DNA from: Actinomucor elegans
Taxonomy: Eukaryota > Mucoromycota > Mucoromycetes > Mucorales > Mucoraceae
Assembly: GCA_026027325.1 (NCBI GenBank)
Contig: JAMSLZ010000001.1
Location: 2,294,001-2,358,000, forward strand
Length of the DNA stretch: 64,000 nt
Direction: 5' to 3'
The notes beneath the pieces were generated by a model. That model saw nothing but the letters and a program-made list of their open reading frames with translations. It did no database searches and was not told the DNA's origin. Below are positions 45,891 through 59,478 of this stretch, piece after piece (position 1 is the first letter of the stretch; every line of letters begins with the position of its first letter). Both the position numbers and the translations under genes were made by a program.

Positions 45891-47637
45891 TTAACCTTCA
45901 TTGGGATCATTCAGATCACAAGCCCCTGGATGAAGAGCACAATATTTAGGTTGAACAGGCTCAGCATCAATGCCACGATCTTGCAAACGGTAAACCCAAT
46001 CGTAGAAGCGTTCGGAAACAGCCTTCACAGTTCTTCTCTCGCCCTTATTATCATAAGAACCGGACCAATAAATTTCGGCGGCAGCAGCAGCACGAGGCCA
46101 CAGACGACTATCTACGACATGATAATCGGATTGCTCAGACCATAGAGCAACTTCACCACCAAGGACCTTACCCTCGTAGGATTCTTGCTGGCCATAAGTC
46201 ATGTCAAAAGTATAAATACGTTGCCAGGTCTTGAAAGGATTACACCACGACCCACCAGGGCCGCCATAATTGAATGGATCTTGAGCAGTTTCTACTTGGG
46301 TAGGACTAAAGTAACGTGGATCGTTACCAAGCCATCCTGTATTGTTTTAGTGAGCAGTACTTTTTTTTTGAGTAATCATCATGCTTACCTCCATGGCCAC
46401 AGTCGAGATAAAAGTAATCATAGTTGGAGACAATGACATCATGGCCCTTGGAAGTATAGTTGGCAGGAGAAGCAAGCCAGGTTTGCACCACAGTATTCTT
46501 GGATACACTTCCACCATCCTTGATGGGATCTTCCCAAATGATGGGCCGCTTATCGGTTTCTTCGTTTATGTAATCCATCAACTTGTTCGTCCACTGGAAC
46601 CAGATCTCTTTGGAAGTCAAGTTATTTTGCTTACCATATTCCACCGTACTTTCATCCAAATCCCAACAGTCGGTATTGATTTCATCACCACCAGTATGGT
46701 AAAGCGTATCAGGGAAAGTATCAGTGCCTTCCTTTACAAGGTCCTTGATCAACTGGAAAGCTTCATGGTTGATTGGGCTCAATTGGCCAGCAGGAGGCTC
46801 AGCAGCATATTTGGCCCAAAATTCATTCATACAGATCATGTAATCAGGATAGGATGCAGCGATGGAAGCAGTATGAGCAGGCATGTCGATTTCCAAGACA
46901 ACACGAATACCGCGCTCTTCGGCAAACTTCAAAATAGTCTGAACGTCTTGAGGTGTATAGACTTCCTTTTGACTATAAGCTCCATTTTCAGAAAGTTCTG
47001 GATGAGATTTGAAGTAAAGAGGCCAGGATTGAGAATCGGTTGCATGCCAGTGCAGTACGTTCATTTTGTTGTAAGATTGAGCTTCAATGGTACGTAAAAT
47101 ATCTTTGACGGGATAGAAATTGCGCGATGTATCCAATAGAATACCACGATGGCTATAGGTAGGATAATCAGAAACCTCGGCTGTATGAACAATTAGTTCA
47201 TCATCGAAAATGATCAACTGAGAAAAAGTTTCTAGAGCACGAAGAGCACCAATCCAAGTTTTAGCTCGTAATGTAGCGTAATTACCGTCTTTGGGTATAT
47301 CTAATGTATAAGATTCGTCCATACCAAAATCAACCTTGGCCGTATTATCTTCTACTTCAAACTGGATACCTTCAAGATGAGCATCAATCCGGTCGACAAT
47401 AGTATTGTCAGTAGAAACTTGAACTGGAACCCACTGTTCTTTGTGGATCAGATCGAGATAGCGATCAGCTGCTTTTTGAAGGTTCTCGTTTTGAATACCG
47501 TGGAATCGGAAGTTTTTAGCAAGAGGTGCAGCAGTTCCAAGCCAATTAACATCTTGAGGTGTAGGGTATAGGAATGTTTTAGCATCCACAGTAGCTGAGA
47601 TGAGCGCACATGCCGCTACTAAAGAAAGGAACTTCAT
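45891..47637 (-). CDS. Secreted GH20 beta-N-acetylhexosaminidase
   Basis: This hydrolyses terminal GlcNAc/GalNAc, mainly chito-oligomers, outside the cell. Two exons (47637-46389 and 46336-45891) encode 564 residues. Residues 1-19 (MKFLSLVAACALISATVDA) form a signal peptide. The GH20b non-catalytic domain covers about 25-150, followed by the catalytic barrel starting HRGILLDTSRNFYPVKDILR. The adjacent acid pair in LYHTGGDEINTDCWDLDES (codons near 46686-46681) supplies the polarising Asp and catalytic Glu. VNHW-like substrate tryptophans are represented by MNVLHWHATDSQSWPLYF and IIWEDPIKDGG, with WLASPANYTSKGHDVIVSNY further on. Several N-x-S/T sites are present. The second exon ends DPNEG. 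The enzyme would act with chitinases in wall turnover or nutrition. Confidence 0.95.
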
Positions 47638-47842
47638 ACTGCTAGATACAGAGAAAAAGAAGAAGAAAGTAATTAAAAAGAGACGCTGAAAACAAGTAAT
47701 ATTTATAAGCAAATAGAACGGAGCTTCTCTTTTGTGCAGACAGTGTATCAGCGATAGTTTGAGGAATGTTTAATGATGAGACTTGGCTCCAAAGCGTAAG
47801 GTTTTTTATTATATAAGATGGGTCCTTTTTTTTTTTTCAAAA

Positions 47843-48508
47843 TTACAAGCTAGATTTTTTACTTCGCATATCAGCAACGGTATCAGGAAAAGTTTCAAGC
47901 ACTTCTGGGCGATACTTGAACAAAGTAAACCATTGATATAATCTAGGCCCTTTTTCTTGAAAATAAGCACCCTCGGGTAATGAATAGAGATCAGCCATTG
48001 CAGGATAAACAAAGTAATCAGCCCAAGTTAATTGGCTGCCACATAGAAAGGGTCCTTGAGTTGATACCATATCGTCTACTGCACCAATGATCTTGCCTGC
48101 CTTCTTTAAAGGCTTTTCTAGCAAGGCTACGATCTCATTTTCTGGTTTGTTTTCACTTTCGTATTTCTCACGCGGTTTAGCTACGCCAAACACGACATGG
48201 TGAAAAACATAATCGCTTAGAACACTTATCATTTGTTGAACCTTCAGTCGCGTTTCTAAATCAGTAGGCGTCAATCTCGCATCAAACACCGCATCGATAT
48301 AGTCACGGATGGCCGAGGATTCAAAAATCACCTTATCGCCGTGTAAAAGGGAGGGGATGCGACCAAAGGGGTTATATTTGTAAGCTAACTCGGTATGAGG
48401 GAGTGTTCGTTCCAGTGTATACGGGACATCTAAATGGCGCAATGCCATGCGCACAGTACGTGTAAATGTAGAGAATGGCGCACCTACTAGAGTTAATGAG
48501 GTCGACAT
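47843..48508 (-). CDS. Glutathione S-transferase-like protein
   Basis: A single exon of 221 codons with an N-terminal thioredoxin-like domain and an all-helical C-terminal domain. The start MSTSLTLVGAPFSTFTRTVR leads to YTLERTLPHTELAYKYNPFG and RIPSLLHGDKVIFESSAIRD, where the IPSL cis-proline and E-S-S glutathione-binding residues are in place. C-terminal helices include GPFLCGSQLTWADYFVYPAM, the N-capping box region of GST folds. In-frame codons continue upstream (a methionine at 48553), but they are A/T-rich leader sequence and would add an unusual hydrophobic lead; I use 48508. Subclass is uncertain. It is tandem to GH20 (205 bp). Confidence 0.88.
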   Translation of the reverse strand: MSTSLTLVGAPFSTFTRTVRMALRHLDVPYTLERTLPHTELAYKYNPFGRIPSLLHGDKVIFESSAIRDYIDAVFDARLTPTDLETRLKVQQMISVLSDYVFHHVVFGVAKPREKYESENKPENEIVALLEKPLKKAGKIIGAVDDMVSTQGPFLCGSQLTWADYFVYPAMADLYSLPEGAYFQEKGPRLYQWFTLFKYRPEVLETFPDTVADMRSKKSSL

Positions 48509-49080
48509 ATGTTTTATGAAATAAATAAAATAGAAATATAAAAACCAACCCAAGGTGGAACACGTAGTTACTTCGATCAGTATACCCCGCCTTTTCGGTT
48601 CCCCACTAGTGTAATTGGTAATTTTCTCATCAGGTTAGTCTGACATGAAACCTGGTCCTGACTGAAAAGAAGATCCCATTCTTCCCGATTCCCAGTTTTC
48701 GCTGCAAGAAGCATTCTTACGGACGGCAAACTTGCATTTTATTGCATATAAAGCATACAACAACGATAGAATTTAGTAACTTGGCATGTAAATCCGGTGG
48801 TTTCACAAGGCAGTAGAATTATAGGTCAACTGCGGTTCTTAGTAACACCATCTTTGGCATTTTATTTGTATACAGTTTATTTTATAGACATTCAAAATGA
48901 GTATGCAGCGCTTTTACTTTTTTTAAATATGTTCATAACTCGTATTTTTCAAAATCCAAAGTACAGCCAAATTACATTCTATTTTATTGCGGAATAGAAT
49001 ATATTATGAAAGCGACTTTTTTTTGCGCTTCACAAAAAAAAAAAAAAAAAAGATACTCTTGGGTGTTTATTATTTTTATC

Positions 49081-49145
49081 TCTACATTCCTCGATCGAAT
49101 TCTATTTAATGTCGCATCTGACAACTACTAGTACATGTTCAGTGT
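49081..49145 (+). repeat. Dispersed intergenic repeat, copy 8
   Basis: It reads TCTACATTCCTCGATCGAAT and then TTAATGTCGCATCTGACAAC. The 16-mer TTAATGTCGCATCTGA is identical in the copy at 55150. Confidence 0.6.
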
Positions 49146-49256
49146 AAACTATTGCATCTTGTTAGAACTACTGTTTGATTTAAATTTAATAGTTATACTA
49201 TATTTTAGCAATTGGTTGTAAAGAGTATGCATTTTTCATAATTTAATTCTAATGAT

Positions 49257-49320
49257 TTATAGATCTTTGGATCGATCCCTATTAAATGTCATATCCGATG
49301 GATAGTTCATGTGCAGCATG
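49257..49320 (+). repeat. Dispersed intergenic repeat, copy 9
   Basis: It reads TTATAGATCTTTGGATCGAT, then CCCTATTAAATGTCATATCC. It lies 176 bp after copy 8 in the same orientation. Confidence 0.55.
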
Positions 49321-49618
49321 ATCTACAATATCCATTCGAGCCTTTAACAAAACATACATTTTTGTAACTAAACTTAATTCCTATTTATTCTGCAGATTTT
49401 TTCGTTGCTGATCAGTGCCCTCCACCTCTTTACCGTTTCTATGTCAAAATTCCATATATATATATATATATTACACTTCTAAGCCCCCAAAAGCTTCTTC
49501 CTGACGTGTGTGTAAACCACTGTAAAACCTGGCCTGAATTGGCAAAACAGATCAAACAATCCGAGGGGAAGGGGCAAACCGAATCGACTTTTCAAGTTAG
49601 TATATAATGATTTATTTA

Positions 49619-52600
49619 TTATATAGTACAATATTTCAGCAAGAGGATTTGAGCCAAATTCATTGATCCACTTGTAATATAGATCAAGTGAAGGTTATAG
49701 GCAGCTTCATGCTTGATATCTGTTTCATCATCATCATCTATTTCTTGTTCCCACTCCGCTAGTTCTTCGCCAGTCAATGGCCATTTATACACATCATCTA
49801 TAGGTTTTTGCTTTTTCACACTTGATTTGGCTTTGGATGGCATACAAAGTACTTTCTCATAATGGGGTATTGCCAAGTGTGTCAAACCAATCAAGTGAAA
49901 CGAACGAGCGATATTGTACTCTGTTTCCTGATTAGGACCAACCAATTTGGCATATTCAAATATAAACATCATTCCCTGTAAAGGTATAAGTAAAATATGT
50001 CAGACACCAATCTGTCGCACTAACCTGCATGATTTGTAAATGTCGATTATCTACTTTACGCTGCATAGAGGCGTGCAGTAAAGCTATGCCCAATGCCAAC
50101 GTATTTAGAGGATCTTTAGGTGCTATGGCATAAGCTCTCATATGGAATACTAAAAGGTGATGGTGAATTACAAATCAAACAGACAACAAAATACTTACAG
50201 CATGCTGCTAGATAGTTTTTGGTAAAAGTCATCATATTACCAAACAATGTCAATAAGATAGGATTCACTTGTTTTGGCGAAACGATACCCATATTTTCAA
50301 TTGCTTTTTTGCTGACATACTTGGGTACAAGGAAAAACCGTTTAAAGTTGTTTTGTTCATTTGCGGAAAGTGGATCTACGTTCATAGCCAAAATAGCATC
50401 GTTCAGTTCGTTGATCTGTTCCAAATCAGCCTTATTATCCTCCAAGCCTTCATCTTTTAGTCTACTAGCAACGATAGCATCCATCAAACGAATACTACGA
50501 TTCACATACTTTAACTGGTTATAAGAAGCATAGTCAGCGTAATCGGCACTGCCAGAATCCATCAAAGCCGAATAGATTCTATAAGGATCACTTCTGAATT
50601 GATAAAAGTTACAAAGCCATCGCGTGCCTTCCTGAGCAATAAATTCACTATTGCTAAGCAAACCACAACCTGTATGAAGGAGTATTAGTTGATTCGGCAT
50701 TGTTTCCTTTATTTTCGAAGGGCCAGTACTTACCAATGATGGCCAGCTTAACCGACGTTCTGTTTGGAATATCGTAATAGAAAATATTACTTTCACTTGT
50801 CTTTTTCAATATTTCATAAGCTTCTTCAGTACGTCTACTGAAAGCCAACATGTATGCGTATTTGATAATAACACGGAGCCAGCGATCAAATGAGATACCA
50901 CGGAACTGCGACTCATCCAGCATTTTTTGGTGCAATTCCTCTTCTTCTTGTAACTGCTCGTCTTCCTCATCCAACTCTTCAGTATCATTCCTTGCACGAC
51001 GTAAACGATTGGCCATAAGACGCGCCTCTCTGTTGATACTATCTTGCTCTCGTAGTTTCTTTCCTCTTCGAATAGCGTAAAAACCTACAAGTCTAGTTTT
51101 CTGTGCAAAAAATTAGCATGTTTTTCAGCATATCACTTGCTTTACTTACTACTTTATTGGGATGGAATGCGTTTACCGAACTAATATCTTCCCATAGCTC
51201 GTGTGCTGTTTTGATGTATTCACGCATCAAGGGTTTTTCCACACCTCTGACAGCAGGGCCAATTTGCTTATCCAGCGTATCAATTTTGTCAAAAAGAGCC
51301 TTAGTCACAAGACACATTTCTTGTTCCTTTCGAAGGCGTTCAGCTTTACGTCGACGTGCCATTTCTACTAGCGATAATGGTTTTCCTTGCTCGTCAAAGA
51401 TAGATGCCATTTTGGTCCTTGATTTTTTGGTTTTTGGTTTATCTGCATTTTCAGTAGTGTCTTCTTCAATGTTCGTCTTGGTTTCTTTCTTTAGTCGACG
51501 CTGCTCACGATTCTTTTTCATGACTGAATGTATATTAGCGTCCTGTTATTTAAACAAGTATCGAGCTTACCGAATTCAACAATTTCCATGGCTGCATCTT
51601 CATTTCCTTGTTCTTCATATACGGTAGCAAGAGACATCATTACATCCAGATTTTCAGGCTGTTCTTCCAACACTAATGGACGCGACATATTAGTAACAAT
51701 AGGCGCATATCTTTCTTTCTTTTTTTGAATATGGGGTACCATTCACATAAAACACAACAGCTGTCTCTAGATCACCAGTTTCTCTATAACAATCAGCCGT
51801 ACGAATTAATATATCCACTTCGATTTCCTAGTTGACTGGTTAGTATCTTTTGTATACTAAAGAAAGTACATACATCTGAAGAATCGACCAGTCTTTGGAA
51901 AACTGTCAATGCAAGCTCATAATGGCGCTTGTCATAATAAGCATAAGCGATATCTTGATGCAAGTCTGGATAAGTAGTTGGAGGATACTGTAATAGATAT
52001 TCGAAATGCCTCTAATAAAATAGAATGAGTCGCTTATAGACTAAATTCTCAAAGACTTACAGTGGCAATTCTGACTTGATTCAAATACACACGGCAGATA
52101 CCCATTCTAACACGCAGCTCGATAGGGAAATCGGTCTTTGCTTCGTCCTCTTCTAGATATTCATCATCATCGTCTTCTTGGCGATCCACCCACCAAGTTT
52201 CATTTTGACGTTTCTGAATAATTCTCAAACCAGTCTTGATTGTAATCAAGGACCTTCGATAGTCATTCAAGATCAAATAAAGTTCACTCAACATGTTAAT
52301 TTCAGAATAGCCCAATTTATCATTGAAATCTTCATCTTCATCATCTTCATCTTCATCCATATCATCATCGCCATTGGCAGTATGATACGCAATAGCATCT
52401 TCATACAGCTTAATAGCTTCAGACGTTCTACCTTCTATTCGATATAACTGTGCTAGTTCGTTGATTACTTTGAAATGATGGGGCATATACTCCAAGATTT
52501 TGGTAAAGCCATCTACAGCGTTCTTGTTAAGGTCTATTTGCTTGAAAAGAAAGGATCTATCCCACAACGCATCTACATCAGTAGGATCTACTGCAAGTGC

Positions 52601-53437
52601 TTTTGTCAAACAGTAAATAGCTTGCTTTACTGCTTCATTTTCACTAACCAACAGTTAATTCACCGAAAAAAAAATTCATCAATAAGAACCTACATCGATT
52701 TCTGAGCCAATTCCTTCCAAAGATGGGCATCATTACACATGTGCGCTGCTACCATTCTCAACTGAAGCGACTTGGGTTTATTACCCAACTCTTCATGCAC
52801 TAAACCCAAAGTATTCCAAGCAGGATGTGCGTGTGGATGATGTGTGATAATGTCTTGCAAAATATCAATAGCGCTACCATAATCTCTTGCGATATAAAGC
52901 GAATTGGCTTCACCTAACTGTCGTTTTACTTCATCAGGTAGCTTGATCTCACCAGCTAATGCCTTCTTTTTGGCAGATGCTTTAAGTCGACTGATACCAA
53001 TACCCGAAGTTAACGCCAAATTATTATCAAACTCTTCCATCTCGCGTTGGAACTCATCCATATCACCTGTTTTCAAGTGGTTACGCTTTTCTACGGACGT
53101 GTTTAATAGATCCCTAAGAAGTATGAGCAACCCAAATGGGTGGAACACAAAAAAAAAAAAAAACTGTTACTCACATGATTTCATTATCTTCCATTTCTTC
53201 ATCGTCTTGGATCCATTCCTCGATCGAATCTTTATCATCGTCATCGTTGTCATCCTCGGCAAATTCAGCATCGTCCTCGAGGATATCATCGCCTTCTTCG
53301 TCCATGCCGCGTTCTAGATCTTTATCAAGATCAGTACCAGGTAAATAACCTGTAAAATCGAGTTGAGTCTCTTCAAGGTCAACTTTCTGAGGAACAGTGG
53401 GCGCTCGTCCTTTTCCTTTGCTTCGTTTAGGTGGCAT
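49619..53437 (-). CDS. TFC4: TFIIIC subunit tau131/Tfc4 (GTF3C3), TPR protein
   Basis: Tfc4 is the TPR scaffold of TFIIIC that recruits TFIIIB to tRNA and 5S genes. Multiple exons span 53437 to 49619 and encode roughly 1,000 residues. The start MPPKRSKGKGRAPTVPQKVD leads to a very acidic stretch (DDAEFAEDDNDDDDKDSIEE) as in yeast Tfc4. TPR units follow, for example QLGEANSLYIARDYGSAIDI, HAHPAWNTLGLVHEELGNKP, TDVDALWDRSFLFKQIDLNK and KVINELAQLYRIEGRTSEAI. A second acidic insert (DDDMDEDEDDEDEDFNDKLG) separates TPR blocks. The C-terminal TPRs include NIARSFHLIGLTHLAIPHYE and AAYNLHLIYITSGSMNLAQI. The acidic start plus split TPR array distinguishes it from other TPR proteins. I did not fix every exon edge. 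Confidence 0.87.
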
Positions 53438-53470
53438 ATCTGGAATGAGTAAAGAAAGCTCTGAATGTAC

Positions 53471-53992
53471 TCAAAAGCATAAAAATTGTGCTTCCCAGAA
53501 AGAAAGAGGGACGACAGTCACGGACTGGTCGTGCAAAAGTAAACGTTGTGATATATTTGCATGAATTAATGATTCAAAGCCGTGTATATATAACTTTTTT
53601 TTTTTCAAGCCAAAAAATCTCACTTGACTAGTATACCTAGATGTACTTTTGTTTGAGCATAGATCAATACCAAGTAATGATGTTTGGTTTGCCACGTAAA
53701 AGTCATTGAGGCCTAAATTATCCCAGCTTAAGTAGGGACCCGACCGCTGCCTGATCAAACACAACGTAGGTATCAAAAGCGCAATTAATTTTACCAGAAC
53801 TTTTTTATGCGTCTCATCAAGTGTATGGTGCTTTGTCTCATTGTTAGAGGCCAGATGGTTTTTTTGGCCAAGTTTTTTAGGATGCTTGACAGCGCTTAAC
53901 AAACGAAACAAAAGCATGCAATATAAATAGCACAGTTGTTTATTAACGAAAATATTATATCTATTGTATTCTAGTTTAAGTGAAAATTTCAA
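53471..53992 (-). other. Unassigned open frame of 173 codons upstream of TFC4
   Basis: A single uninterrupted frame from an ATG at 53992 ends only 34 bp before the TFC4 start codon, so it would overlap the TFC4 promoter. It is rich in L, F, K and S. One part, HTLDETHKKVLVKLI, loosely recalls the helix-turn-helix lead of fungal Tc1/mariner-type transposases, and a reading shifted by one base continues DTYVVFDQAAVGSLL. No catalytic DDE residues can be placed. A frame this long is unusual in DNA this AT-rich, but position and lack of a known family argue against a normal gene. It could be a decayed transposase piece. Confidence 0.3.
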
Positions 53993-55361
53993 TAGATACA
54001 GAAGTTAACTCTAAGCGTGAAATACTAATCAGAAGTGATATTTAACTGAAATTGCTCAAAGACCTATAGGTCATTAAATCTAATTTACCAGACAATGCAC
54101 GTAACTTTCTGAACGAGCCACTAATTCGGTGTAAACAAGAGACTTAAAGATATTAAAAGAGGCTGAATCCCGAACTTCAAAAGAGCAACCATATTAGGTG
54201 TCTCTTTTCAAGCCTCAACTAGTATCTAGAATTTTAACCGAGAGTATGGATGGTATTTTTGAAGCATAATTCATAAGGGTTGTACATTTGAGAGCATGCA
54301 CTCGTATTTTCGTTGATATATCAAAAACCTGTTATGATTGCGTTCAGATATATATATATGTGTATTGCCTAGTCTTCGTAGCCCAATCACAGCACTGGTA
54401 AAATTGTTACATCACACAAAAGTTTTATTTGACAAGAGTAGTTTTTGCTGCCCTCCCGTTTTTTTTCTCATTATATTGGCTGTCTGACTATACATCATAG
54501 GTAGAAGAAGATACCATATATGTGAATTAATAAATGTATTACAATAAAATGAATGGTATTACACTTTCTTATTTAAACTGATCTATATGAGTATTGGATT
54601 ACAGCAAGTAGCCTTTAATAGCCTTTGACACTCTTTTGTTATTATTTGTGATTGCATTCTACTATCTAAAATCGTTTATTTTTCAAGGATGAGAAATGAT
54701 CTCTGTAGCAATGCGATCTTTATATACAACGAGGTTCTTTTGATGGTGATCTTTTGTACGCACTTTTTGAGAAGAAAACAGGCAGTAAAAATTTAATTAG
54801 ACTGCTAACACGCGTTAAGTAGTGGTGAACAAGGCAAGTATCTAGTGTTTATGGTAGTGTATCTATTAAGAGGTATAAGTCACTACTATATACTGAGATT
54901 TACCAGATGAAATAGCGTTTTTAAAATATGAAAAGTTAAGTAGATACAACATTGGTTGAGAATTCATAAAGATAAAGGTTAAGCAGGCATTTCTACTGCT
55001 TATGATCCCATTTGACTTGAACTTAAAAGATTTATTGAGAGATCTATCGATAGTTTCCCATAAACGCATATAGTTTATGTTCAGTCATTAATACATAGTA
55101 TACCCGTTGTATTACAATAAAGAAAATGTCCTAATAGATGTAGTGATTCATTCTAAACATATACACTACTTATCAGATGCGACATTAATAATGGATCGAC
55201 CGAGAGATCTACATATCAGTATACCAAATTTGAATGAGACGTTTTAAGACGGAATCTCCGTCTTCGAATCAAATAGCTCTGTTTATCTGTGCTGCTGCTA
55301 CTGTTTTTATCCCAAGCATGAGGAATTTCGCGAATGTTTCTTTTACTTGTTTATAACTACT
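53993..55361. other. Gene-poor AT-rich region
   Basis: No supported gene. One well-preserved dispersed-repeat copy lies at 55150-55230. The frame of the next gene is open upstream of its proposed ATG back to about 55245, so an additional 5' exon cannot be excluded. Confidence 0.5.
55150..55230 (-). repeat. Dispersed intergenic repeat, copy 10 (best preserved)
   Basis: On the minus strand it reads GGTATACTGATATGTAGATC, then TCTCGGTCGATCCATTATTA, then ATGTCGCATCTGATAAGTAG. It has all blocks found piecemeal in other copies and is used as the reference. Confidence 0.6.
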
Positions 55362-57337
55362 ATGGATCACAGGAGCATATTCAAAGAATGTAAAAAGCGA
55401 AATGAACAGCAATTGCTGGATATAAGAAAGCTTGGTATAATTCCCATGTACTGTCCGCTTTGTCCAAGTGCCCTTTCAGTACTGAATTTTTTTTTTGCAA
55501 TTTAGAATCACGAATTTCTCACATTAAACAGCAAATCGAGACTAAAAAGAAAGCGAAAACCAACTTGAAACAGAAAGAAATCCAGTACAATCAAGCGATT
55601 CGCCACCACAAGCTCTTACAAAAGCTCTTGACCAAAGAAATTCCCGGCCTCAGCAACACGACATATGTAGAGACGCGTGCCGGCTCCACTGGCAAACATG
55701 ATCTCACGCAATTACTTGCTACCACACCTGACTTGGTATGCAAAAAGATCGAGATCTTGATTCAACAGCGCCTAGATAGCGATGAATCGCTTAATGCGCA
55801 ACACTTTCAGCATATCCATCATTTAATTGCACGTCTACCTACAAACCAGGTGAACGAATTTGTCTCGAGTTTTTCAGAGCAGTTGAAACACGAATTACAT
55901 ACAATTCCAGTGCCCGAGGAACAATACGAGTTTCAACAAAATATTGAAGATCAACAAGAGGCGATTGAGCATATTTCAAGTCAAAAGCAAAGAGCCAAAG
56001 AATTGACAAAGAGAAAGGATCAACTTGAATTGGAAACGCGCGAGGCAGAGATCAGACTTGTTCGACGCGTGCGAGAACTTTATGCAGACCCTGCAGTGCA
56101 ATCAGCCTTGGTGTAAGTGGGATCCAGGATCGCGTGGTGCATATATACTTAACCAGAATTGCGTTTTTTTTTAGCAAGAACATCCGCGTAAAAGCTGCAA
56201 ATCATCAAGTCAATGTCGAATTACAGTCAACAATACAAGGCGCCAATGATATCAATAAGCGGAGTCATACCATACAAGATATTTCAAACGCACAAGTCAT
56301 TGCAAACCAAGTTGAAAAGCTAAAAAAGGATATTGTAAAGTGAAAAGATGTCTTTATGTGAATATTCAAGCTAATGTCCTGCATTGTAGGCTCGAAAACA
56401 AGATCAAGTGCAATGTCTGATAAATGTCAATAATGAATTCAGTGATGCATGGGAACGCCAAACTATAGAGGCCAAGGATATGCGAGAAAATGAGTATCAG
56501 CTGTTGATAGACAGAATCAGACAAACCATGTCTAATGTAACGCAACTATTGGAGTCTGATAAAAATATAAAGTCCGATGTGGAAGAAGCAGACAAAAACG
56601 ATGCGTTATTGATGGATATTAAGAATTCTATTAGCCCGCATTCTTTGATTGTAAGTTTTGCTGATAGGATGATTGAAATGACATGACTGATGCGCTTTTT
56701 TTTTTGTGTGTGTGTGTGCAGTCTGATACACGCGCCATTGCTGAAATTGTAAATCTTGTCAATTCTAGTAAGGAAGGATTGTTTATGGGTATTCTTTATA
56801 TGACACACTGACTTTCCTCCAATTAGCAAATGAACTATCAAAAGATTCTGTGGTAGATATATGCTCAGACATAAGAAGTACCTTGGAAAGTTTAGTGGAG
56901 AAATGGGGATCTTCACTGGAGAAACAGAATATCCCTGTAACGGAAGAGATACCTGAAAATCATGATGGCATTGACAATGTGATACAGACAGTGGATGCAT
57001 TAAGAGGTACTATAATGAGTTCTTTACCCGCAAAACCAAGCCCTAACCATCCCCAAACAATAGAGTTTATCATGAAAGATGAACAAGTCTATGTATCAGA
57101 GCAGGAAGAGAAGCTAAAAGAAAAACTAGCCTTGGCGGACAAAGTGGATCATGAAATCAAGCGCGTTCAAGACACTCTGGAAGAAAGGTTTGAATTACTC
57201 CTTTTTTTTTTACCAACAAGATGAATTAAATATTCGACATATATAGGGAATTGATTAAACATATTGGTGTGGATTATACAATTCAAGATAAATCCTTTAA
57301 TGAATGGCTTCAAAAGCTGCTAGTCAAAGATGAATAA
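55362..57337 (+). CDS. Coiled-coil protein of unknown function
   Basis: I do not recognise a named family. About seven exons (starting 55362-55434, 55506-56112, 56175-56334 and 56390-56650; the last ends at 57337) join in frame. The start MDHRSIFKECKKRNEQQLLD runs through IRKL into ESRISHIKQQIETKKKAKTN, a continuous heptad-like helix. Later segments (QQNIEDQQEAIEHISSQKQR, AKELTKRKDQLELETREAEI) are also coiled coil, with a globular-looking stretch around TTPDLVCKKIEILIQQRLDS in between. The C-terminus ends FNEWLQKLLVKDE. There is no signal peptide or membrane segment. The architecture would suit a spindle or kinetochore component such as an augmin/HAUS-type subunit, but this is only a shape argument. 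The start is uncertain because the frame is open upstream. One intron ends in (GT)n just before its acceptor. Confidence 0.7.
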
Positions 57338-57392
57338 CAAGAACGGCTTTATTATGAAAATAAAATAAAATACAATGATAATATACAAATAA

Positions 57393-59146
<1,754 letters not shown>

Positions 59147-59478
59147 GTTGATTACAAATAGATCTAGATTCGCTTTAACAAAAAAAAAAAAAAGACTTTA
59201 AAAAAATCATTTAGACAGCTTATTTTTTGAACCGAGAAAAAAAAATGCGTGACTCGTTTCTCAAGAAAGCAGTCTTTCAAAAAAAAAAATCAGGTCCATA
59301 ACGATAAAGTAATTTGATTGGACAAACTGAATTAAATGATACTTTTGAGGATGGATCGAGGGACGGATGAGGGAAATTTTATTCGCAGCAAGTAATGTTT
59401 ATAATAATGAAATTGAAGAAACTAAGAGGTATGGGGGTATTAAATAGAGTAAATAATAATAATAAGAAACAAAAAGCT

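Larger units (their letters stand above)
48509..49618. other. Gene-free region with two tandem dispersed-repeat copies
   Basis: An intergenic region of 1.1 kb with no supported gene. Two plus-strand repeat copies lie at 49081 and 49257, an A17 run at 49035-49051 and a (TA)n stretch near 49457-49471. Confidence 0.6.

Noticed and set aside
46381..47097. 238-codon plus-strand frame
   Set aside because: It is antisense to the GH20 hexosaminidase exon, with no features of its own.
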